From assembly GCA_001695595.3 (NCBI GenBank), contig MBPM02000016.1, positions 310,001 to 374,000 of the forward strand: a DNA stretch of 64,000 nucleotides, given 5' to 3'. Shown here one piece after another: positions 56,401-64,000 of the stretch. The translations under genes were made by a program, and so were the position numbers. The DNA is from Plasmopara viticola (taxonomy: Eukaryota; Oomycota; Peronosporomycetes; Peronosporales; Peronosporaceae). The first letter of the stretch is position 1. Every line of letters begins with the position of its first letter. The notes under the pieces are model-generated. The model did no database searches. It was not told the origin of the DNA and saw only the letters and a program-made list of their open reading frames with translations.

Positions 56401-59400
56401 CTTCACACACTTCCCATTCTTCGACAAGCTCTTGATACAAAACTCGCACAACCTCGCGGTAACACTGAAGCAGTATTGAAGCCGTCGAGCTTTCGTCAGC
56501 GTTTTGTCGGTCATCTAGAGCTTGCATTTCAAAATGCAGAGCTTCTTTGTCGGTGCAATAATCAAGGTAATCGAGAACAACGGAGCGACTGCAAGCTCAC
56601 GCGTTTACTGCTTAGTGAGCTCGTATTCCACCTACGCCAATTTCATACGATGGACTTTCGATGTTCGCCATTGCGTGTCCTCCTTGAAAGTGCGGACTCA
56701 GAGGACCTAAGTTATCGACGTCCTGACGTATTGCAGCTGCTTTTTGTCCCTAAAATTGCTGTAAAAGGAGTAATCCACTGGCAACATCCGATTCATTGCG
56801 CTGACCAGCTCCAGTATGCCTTGTCTCTAGAGGTTGCAATCGGGCACACGCACGTATACGATCCACCGACGCACGTTCCAATCGTCAACGAAGCTCTCGT
56901 GTCTTTAAGCTGGGATTGTGTCGTTCCGTGGCTTGTCGACATACTAGTCGACAATGCTAGTGACAATTCCATCAAGCTTGCAGCCAAAGAATCTTCACAT
57001 GATAAACAAGTGCAATGTGTGGGAGTGCAAGTAGATTTGTCAGTACATTGCATGCAATTTGCTTGGTGGGATACAGTGACGCAGGAGGCTGGAATGCTTA
57101 TAGTCATGAACGAATTTTTCACACATGGAGTCATGAGGATGGCAAATGATTTAAACATGGAGCAGGATATTGACTCTTCCTGGAAGCTCTGGGAAGCGAC
57201 AGTGTACTCTCATTTGTTCCGAGGATATTTGCTTCGCGTTGATGACGACTTTGCTTCTAACGATAATGATATTCCAGAGATTCTCCCGTTTAAATCGGAA
57301 ATGGCATCGAATTTCTCGATAGAAACAGTTGGCACGAGCTATCGGAGCTCGTACACACCAAACGCCGACGAAGACTGGGAAGCTTTAGACGATCGAGTTA
57401 CCAGCATGTTTGCTCCATCCACCGTCACTACTTTCACCACAATGCACGACGGCTTTGTCGCGATCGACTACGAGTTTAGTATTGTCAATACGTGTAAGCC
57501 CGTAGAATTGGAGCCTCCGGCCGAACGCCTTCCGATGCTGCATGTTCCAACGTCAATACGCACGTCATCAGCAGCGAGTTCTCGGCCCAAATCGCCTCGG
57601 TCAGCAAAGAACTGGACGCAGACCATCAACAACCGGCTATCGCAATTCAAGCGCCGGTCTGCTTCTATGAGTAATCTATTACTGAACGACGGGTCGTGTC
57701 CAATTCAAGTGGATGCCATGCGGCTTCTCTGGACGCTACAAACTCGAGACAGTGTGTTTTACATGGTCTCAACCACCGTTGACAGTCTTCGGCTGCTCCT
57801 GGATGCAAAACATATGGCTGGAACTGAGGACGGACAGCACACGATTACTGAACCAGCTTCACTCTCGCCTTTGCGACGAGCAAAGGGAAATAGCTTTCGA
57901 TCCCCTTCTTTTGTAGCCACCAATTTCGAAAATGGCCCTAGTGACTTCGCCGCAATGGCGTTACGACAAGAGAGTCGTCGAGGAAGCGCTCGAGATACAC
58001 TACTTGATTTACTGCAACAGGGAAAACTCGGTGTGGCTCATAATACTCACGACTTATCATCGACCTCATTGAACGAAGAGACCGAGTCGACTCGTGAAAG
58101 CATGGGTGATGACGACACGAGTGATGCCAACCCAGCAAGAGCTTCGATCGTGATAAAAGCCTACACTGTTGATATTCACGACGTGCAAATCAACGTTCGA
58201 GAGGAATGTACACGAAGCAACGTCTTACTAGCATCAAAGCACATCCATTTCGAGATTGGCACAGACGTGAGTGACTCAAAGACGATTGCAAATCTTACTT
58301 TTGACAGTGTGACCGCTCACGTGGCTCCCATTGATGTTGACATTTCCGCAGGTGTGTTATGGTATTCTCTCGCAAATGATGGGTCTTCTTCCGCTCCTGG
58401 CTCGACATTGTTAAAGCAAATCATGGACGAATGCAGTCTCACGAGCTCGTACACTCATACGCAAAGCACCGATGCCACGAGTACCGAGGTTGATTTATCC
58501 TTTTTAGAACTCTCCACGGATCGCCATCAGTTTTACCAACTCATAAACGTCATTCGACATGTTTTACTTGCACCACCTTCAATTCCAAGACGAACAAAGC
58601 GCACCTTTCCGCCAAGAACAAACTCGAAATCCCAGCAACTAGAGGGTCCTGACGTCATGGAGTGGATAGCGCTGTCCCCGACAACTACATTGGCGGGTTC
58701 GACGTCGACAAAGAAATTACATTTACTGCTTGAGGAAGAGCTACGAAATCACGAGATTCGCACGAGGGGCACAATGTCTCGGTCAAAATGGGCATTGACA
58801 GCACTGAAAGCCATCTCGTTCAAAGTGGTCGGGATGCAATGGAAATTGCGGTTGAGTCCTGAGCTTACAGGAGCCGATCACGAGTTTGTGGGGATTCGCA
58901 TTCAAGGCTTCACTGGGTACCATTCGTACTTTACCGACCATTGTACGAAGCTCACTTTAAATCTCCAGTGGCTGGAGATCATTAACCTCCACCCAGGCCC
59001 TTCATCAGCTGCCTTTAAGGACTCGTCCGCAGTGCTAAAAGCGAAGCTGCTGGTCGATAAACGCTTCGAGAGTATAAGTGCCGGGAACCAAAAAGGAATG
59101 CTTGTGGTACGCGCTGAAAGCGGCCCCATTGTCCGAGTGTATGGACAGAAATTACGTGTCCTGAAAGTACTTGAAGTCAGCATGTTTCCAGAAGTATCCA
59201 ATATGATCGTCATTCAGCTTACTGCTGACTTTTATGAGCTTCTTTACAAGTTTTTCTTCGAGAACATTACGCCAAGTGCCGCCAGTAGCCACAATTCCGA
59301 GCTTTTTTTTGGCCGGAAGTCAACCTGTGGGCCTGTCTCGCCCATAGCATCGAGCAGTATGTCGTCACTTAGTCAAAAAGGGGCCAGTTCTCCCTTTTCA

Positions 59401-59928
59401 AAGCCTCGAGCACCCCACCCCACGTCCTATTCTCAAACCACACTTAATCCGTTGCGAAAGAGCAACTCAGCTAGCTCGACCAACAGCATGCTCACCGAAA
59501 CGAGTAACCTGAGTCTGTCACAGACGTCGTTCGAAGACGTCCCTGATGAGAGTGACTCAACAGGAACAGATGATTGCGAGTTGTTTTACGTCAAATACGT
59601 TCGAGTGGGAAACGTACGTTTGCGCATCAATTGCAATGGCTTTTTTGTGAACTTGAGCCACTTTGACTTGGACCTGCCGCCTTATGTTTGTCAAAGCAAA
59701 CTCTGTACGAGCAAAAAACTGCTTCAAAAGTTTGAGTCTCACTTAAAATGGTACATTACCAAGGAAAGTGCGTCGTCAGGACTTTCTCAATTTAAAAACA
59801 AATTACTTAAATGGACACCGTCTTCTGCTGCCACGGATGGTAAAAAAGACAAGAGCAGTAAGAAACAAGAGGAAGATACGGCAGCAGCAAATGCTCAAGT
59901 GTTGTTCGGACCTTACTCTGGAGCCTAA
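53493..59928 (+). CDS. bridge-like lipid-transfer (repeating beta-groove) protein, BLTP2/SABRE/Hobbit-like
   Basis: Two exons, 53493-53931 and 53996-59928 (64-bp intron GTAAGA...TTTCAG, phase 1), coding 2123 residues. An N-terminal hydrophobic segment (about residues 10-40, WVGFPMLFGWLFLYRYRVMG) is followed by VSLRPLKFFNVELKS...VQSHVKAFFESFGLVKICI, the amphipathic strand pattern of the first repeating-beta-groove unit. Alternating strands continue for most of the length. IQVDAMRLLWTLQTRDSVFY resembles the LxWxxxxRD segment shared by SABRE/Fmp27/KIAA0100 proteins. The end, FYVKYVRVGNVRLRINCNG then LCTSKKLLQKFESHLKW, matches their C-terminal block. Such proteins form hydrophobic channels moving phospholipids at ER-plasma membrane contacts. 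The subfamily (BLTP2 rather than BLTP1) is probable, not certain. Low-complexity Ser-rich inserts occur in the last third. Convergent with MICU, 82 bp apart. Confidence 0.65.
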
Positions 59929-60010
59929 ATGTGAGGCAGGTCCTACAAAATATGGCCTTCTACCCTGCTTTGCCAAAAGCTAACGATATCAAGCCGCTGG
60001 ACCATGGGAC

Positions 60011-61950
60011 TCAAAATTCGCTATCGATGCATTTCTTGATGCGCTTGAGCAAGTGTAAGGCTCCAGTGTCTCGAGGCTATGTAGCACATTCTTTCAGCTT
60101 AGCTTTCACGATTCAGTCCCAATTGATACAGAAATAAAATACCTCGTTGAGCCCGCTGTCTTTGCGCGTCTGCATCACCTCAATAAACTCCTTTGTCGAC
60201 AAATAACCATCACCTGTCGCCACGCAAGCACACAATTCCAATTCATTAAGAGCAGACTGCCGCAATCGAGAGAGCACAATCGCAAACTACACACCGTCCA
60301 AGTCAAAGAGCGCAAAGATTATGTCAATGTGCAAAGGAGTGACGGGTTTCGTATTCTTGCTTGCACGTGCGACGGCTCGCGTAGCCCGCTGAAATTGTTC
60401 TACAGTCAAAAGAGATGTGAGGAGATCGCTTACGAGTACACTAGTCGTCACGACGTACGACGTACCTTTATCTACACCGTGAGCTTGCATCACGAGTTCC
60501 ATAGCCACCTTGAGTTCGTCCAGGTGTTCGAGAAAAACGTTAAAATCCATAAATTCTTGCTCCGTAATGTGTCCCTATCATAATTATCCCAGCCTTAAAA
60601 TGCCACGCGAATCAATTTCTCATCACGACGACAGCAACGAACACTCAAGTGCTGCAAAATGTCCACGCGCTCGACCCACTTGTCAATGTGACGCTACGAA
60701 CGTACAAGCCGTGATCGTGTCTTAGCATTAAAAATCGACCCAAGCATTCAGACCTGATCAACGTGTGAGACCAAGAACATGCCAAATTCACGAGGGGACA
60801 GCGTCTTGTTGCCATCCACGTCATACTGCTCAAAGTAAACATTGGTCAAGGATACCTTTTTGGACAAACATCAATTCACATCATCAAATGGCTTGGAAAA
60901 TCGAGTGGAGAGGATATCTGAATGCGCATAATCTCCTGCTTGAGTTCATAGCGAAAGGAACGAAATTCGTCGTACGATAGAGACTTTGTCGCACACTCGC
61001 CGAATAAATGCTGAAAGATCGGCGCTTCATCGTCATGCAATGTCCGATCCTGACGACCTGCAGGCGTCCGCAAGCGCATCAACGCCATAATCTGTCGCAC
61101 CAAATACCTTGATTAGAGGACGCTCATCCCTAAAAACTGACCATATCGCTTCAATTACCTGTTTAAACTCTCGTTGGTCCAGTTTGCCATTGTCATCTGT
61201 ATCAAACATCCTGAACGCGAGCTCAAATTGCCGTTCCGGAACTTGACAGAGAACTGGTTAGAAGAAAAAGAGACACCCACTCATTGGTACAATGGACTCA
61301 CTTGCAAGCAATGTCCTAAAGAACATGAACTCTGCATAGTTAATCAGGCCATCCCCATCCGCATCCACTAAATCAAAGAACGTTTGAGGACGTTGTGGAC
61401 CTCCGTGCATGGCCACGAACTGCTCAAACTCTGCGTTCGTGACTCGCAACGTCTTGAGCGTCTTGATGTGCGTCTCAAAGTCCACATGCTTCTCGTCTCG
61501 AAACTGCAACAGTTCGTGCACCTCTTTCTTCGATACATTGGCATTATTGACCAAAAGGTGCTGCATGCGTTGTCGATATTCGTCCGCTACGTCGTTGGAA
61601 CTCTTTGCAACGCGCGCTTTGGCATTAAATTTCGGGTTTTTCGAGGCAAGTGGAGCCCCGTGACGATACGTAAAAGGTGTCACCGCTCGTGCGAGATCAT
61701 CTCTCGTCATAAAGTATTCTTTATCGATCTCGACACTTGAAAAGTACTCGAAGACGCGCTCGGGGGAACTGAATCGACGCAATCGATTCTCGTAGCTGCC
61801 CACGGTACGCTCCGTAAAGGTCGGTTTATCGTGATTGGACGTCTCTAAATGCGTAGGAGACCAAGACGATACGGTCGCGAAGCTCGCGGCTGCTGCAAAA
61901 GCTGCCACCGCAGGCGAAGTGCGCACTGAGCGCAGTAGCAAGCGAGACAT
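60011..61950 (-). CDS. mitochondrial calcium uptake protein (MICU1 family)
   Basis: Nine exons: 61302-61950, 61159-61241, 60918-61091, 60754-60834, 60643-60693, 60466-60574, 60295-60399, 60143-60213, 60011-60076, coding 462 residues (human MICU1 is of similar length). MICU proteins gate the calcium uniporter from the intermembrane space. A basic, Ala-rich presequence (MSRLLLRSVRTSPAVAAF) is followed by YENRLRRFSSPERVFEYF. EF-hand 1 is DADGDGLINYAE, then FFRTLLAIPERQFELAF and a second loop DTDDNGKLDQRE. The tail has HIDIIFALFDLDG, DGYLSTKEFIEVM and the family-typical PRDTGALHLLKRIKKC. Introns are 60-83 bp; seven are GT-AG. The fourth exon (FEQYDVDGNKTLSPREF) is joined by an AT-AC intron. Every join keeps phase and matches the family order, so the model is strong despite lacking transcripts. 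Confidence 0.93.
60835..60917 (-). other. U12-type AT-AC intron in the MICU gene
   Basis: After the exon ending CGCATTCAG the intron begins ATATCCTCT (at 60917), has TCCTTGAC (60852-60845) as branch site and ends TTTAC at 60835. The branch adenosine (60846) lies 11 nt from the 3' end, the spacing typical of U12 introns. No GT donor exists near the exon end. Splicing gives EIMRIQ-FEQYDVDG in frame (phase 0), matching the MICU order. Confidence 0.85.
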
Positions 61951-62400
61951 GGATACTTCAGCAAACTATATTCCGGTCGTTGTACTCGCTGATTGGCTAT
62001 TAAGCTAGCAGCAAGCAAAGATGTAGGACCACACAAAAAAATGTTATTGTCCAAATAATGATTTCCGTCTGTGTTGCTTGGATGTAATTTACACTTAGCG
62101 CAAGATTATACATAGCATTATTACCAATGTAGTAGCTAACACTTCGGTCACAAGTTACGGAGACACTGACGCTTTTTATTCTATCTTTGCAAAAGTGCGC
62201 AATTGGCAAGGGCAAAGTGCTTACACCATCTTCCAGTATCTGTCGCTTATCGTAGAAATGCAAAAGGGCGCTCTTTGTTGGGGTATAGGTAATATTGCTA
62301 GCTCTGGTTTTTTCGATAGTCTGGAGCCCTTATTAGAACTCCAAGGTGTGGTGCGGTCTTGACAATTGTCTCGACACCATCGGGATTAAGTACGTCAGAA
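61951..62400. other. MICU 5' flank
   Basis: About 450 bp upstream of the MICU start. AT-rich, presumed promoter; nothing else seen before the polymerase remnant begins. Confidence 0.5.
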
Positions 62401-62439
62401 TTGCGACCGCATCCCTTTCGTGCGCCTCGTCCAGTATAT

Positions 62440-63740
62440 AGCCTATGTAATTCCAAGAGAATTTATGAGACCTTTGTATCACCTCATCGCTCTTCCTTAC
62501 AAGTTTCAGGCACGCGTCGATAGAATAAGCTTACCTCAGTATTATACTCTCGCGGGTACCACTCGTACTTATACTCATCAAAGTGCTCACGTAGTTCAGG
62601 CTCGATACAACCTTCAAAGGGAATCTCTCGGTTAAGCGCGATAGAGTTGCGAAGGCTGAACGATCGAAGCAAAAGTTGATGGAGTCATAGTAGACCTGGA
62701 GTATGGTTGGCTTAGCGAACTGATAGATAGCGATCAATAAAAGGAAAGGGTTCTTGCTTTTGAGATGACGCTTTTCATCAAAGTCTCACAACATCTTCGA
62801 ACCCGTGAAATGTAAAGTGTTTGATCTTGTTATAAAAGCTCAGTCTTTCGACTCAAGGTTGACCCCTTTGTCCTTGCTTGTATCGATTCAAGATCGACCG
62901 AAACCACTGTTGCCTACAACCTTCATCATCTCATCAAGCATCGCCTTAGACGCATCAACGTCGCCTTCCCGTTAAGCCTTCGATAAAGATTATTAAACGC
63001 CTTGTGAAAACTGGCCTTGATAAAGCAGTAAGGCCTGAAGATCTGCAAATCTTGGAAAAAATATCATTCGAGATAATGAGAAGCCTTTCACCAAAATCCA
63101 ACCATTTGCTCACGAGCTGATTTTGTTCGGCATTGTTATCTTGTCTAGTTAAACTTGAACATATGAAGACCAAAAACGCTCTCACCGGCATAATCGACTA
63201 GCGTGCTTTGAGAAATGGGATCATCTCGCCGAAGTAGCCTTCGAGATGATCCAGGAATCTAATATTGCAATTGAAAATCTTATCAGCAACAATGTCCATT
63301 AAGAGCCTCGAAGATAGTCATTCGCTTGTATAGCTAACATTACCAAGTATCCAAAGGTATAGAGTGTTAGCCTCGTATCCGATAATTTTCTTTTAATCCA
63401 TTGCGCTCAGCGTAACCTTTTAAGATAATGGATAGGCCTCCGATAATGTTGGCTTTCATCAAAGCGTCGTAATCAATGCTATACACCAATTTGTTCGAGT
63501 TACACTCAAGCAACTTCTCATAGCAAAATTTCTCAAGCGACATTTCCTTACGGGCGGTGTAACACTTGATACAACTACCAATATGTTGCCATCGATGTGT
63601 TCAAGCCTGTCGTTGTTACAGCAGTATCGGTGGTAAGCTGGCAGTAGCATAAACCGCACGAAGAATTTAGCTTTTGAAGCAATGTATACAGGTATCAAAC
63701 CAAATTCCGGCTCTACTTTAACATCCTGGCTCTTGTAGTA
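62440..63740 (-). pseudogene. broken family-B DNA polymerase of Polinton/Maverick-like type
   Basis: The minus strand carries, in the right order but in different frames separated by stops, recognisable polymerase segments. These are SIDYDALMKANIIGG (near 63480), the motif-A-like GYEANTLYLW (63352-63382), FLDHLEGYFGEM (near 63240), the motif-B-like KVVGNSGFGRS (62891-62923), IAIYQFAKP...YYDSINFCFDRS (near 62700) and PELREHFDEYKYEWYPRE (near 62600). The acidic motif C expected just after the FDRS segment is absent, apparently by deletion. Frameshifts and stops elsewhere confirm it is dead. This polymerase type belongs to self-synthesising DNA transposons and related virus-like elements. No integrase, capsid or protease gene or terminal repeat was identified in the window. 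Confidence 0.6.
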
Positions 63741-64000
63741 ACCCATAGGCTGAGTTTGGAATTAGAACGCGCTAGCAAGGGCCGTGCCCGGATTTTGAAG
63801 ATTGCTGAAGCATATCCATATGTGGCCGCAACAAAGCAAGCATGCTTAAAGTAAGTGCTGGCACAGCCACGAAGTTAATCCATCGTGGTACGAAAGGCCA
63901 CAACCGCTGCTTCAAGAGGTATGAGGCCAGCTACTTGCTTGAGTATCCAAGCAAACACGTATCGAAGGGTCGAAAACAAGACGAAAACATCTTGAAACTG
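63741..64000. other. right edge, unassigned
   Basis: 260 bp upstream of the polymerase remnant. The plus strand shows two charged open runs in neighbouring frames (ELERASKGRARILKIAEAYP, then HRGTKGHNRCFKRYEASYL) and the minus strand one hydrophobic run to the edge. Probably part of the same or another decayed element; not identified. Confidence 0.3.

Noticed and set aside
1..64000. tRNA, rRNA and CRISPR arrays
   Set aside because: No credible A/B-box pair with cloverleaf potential, no rRNA segments and no regularly spaced repeats were found by eye; a covariance scan could still reveal a tRNA.

Overview
The window is nuclear DNA of a eukaryote, most likely an oomycete of the Phytophthora / downy-mildew group. 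The genes are interrupted by short introns, nearly all 60-80 bp, mostly with GTACGT- or GTGAGT-like donors. Compact gene islands alternate with AT-rich, gene-poor stretches. Protein types also fit: a 2.1 kb intronless P450 reductase, a plant/animal-type sirtuin, and a flagellar outer-dynein-arm docking protein implying motile zoospores. The assignment is inference from gene content and intron style; no marker gene is present.

Layout. (1) 1-1.8 kb: 5' part of a divergent kinesin-motor-like gene (minus), running off the left edge. (2) 1.8-6.2 kb: gene desert with one possible transposase scrap. (3) 6.2-14.7 kb: GC-rich, intronless convergent pair, an NADPH-cytochrome P450 reductase (plus) and an unrecognised 2105-residue helical-repeat-like protein (minus). 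(4) 16.4-24.1 kb: POP1 of RNase P/MRP (plus, 4 exons), a SIRT1-type deacetylase (minus, 5 exons, one GC-AG intron) and an ODAD1/CCDC63-type axonemal docking subunit (plus, 5 exons, one AT-AC intron). (5) 25.0-32.1 kb: a small fibronectin-III protein, eIF4G (minus) and TRM1 (plus), the last two divergent from one short promoter. (6) 32.1-44.8 kb: about 12.8 kb of AT-rich DNA with hairpins, palindromes and repeat scraps, no convincing gene. (7) 44.8-48.7 kb: mitochondrial m-AAA protease (plus) convergent with an N-terminally acylatable PDZ protein (minus). (8) 50.0-62.0 kb: a 1079-residue multi-EF-hand protein (minus) divergent from a 2123-residue bridge-like lipid-transfer protein (plus), which converges on a nine-exon MICU-type regulator of the mitochondrial calcium uniporter (minus). 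(9) 62.4-63.8 kb: broken family-B DNA polymerase of Polinton/Maverick type.

The most interesting signals are two introns bounded by AT and AC with textbook U12-type signals, one in the axonemal docking gene (23078-23184) and one in the MICU gene (60835-60917). In both, only AT-AC splicing restores the family's conserved reading. Others are an insertion of about 120 residues inside the MIF4G domain of eIF4G, a kinesin-like motor lacking switch I, and a 49-bp near-perfect hairpin in the gene desert.

Themes: RNA metabolism (POP1, TRM1, eIF4G), mitochondrial/calcium biology (m-AAA protease, MICU, EF-hand protein) and membrane lipid/ER biology (P450 reductase, lipid-bridge protein). They look like ordinary housekeeping neighbours, not one pathway. 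All exon joins were made by eye from splice signals, phase and family conservation, without transcript data.
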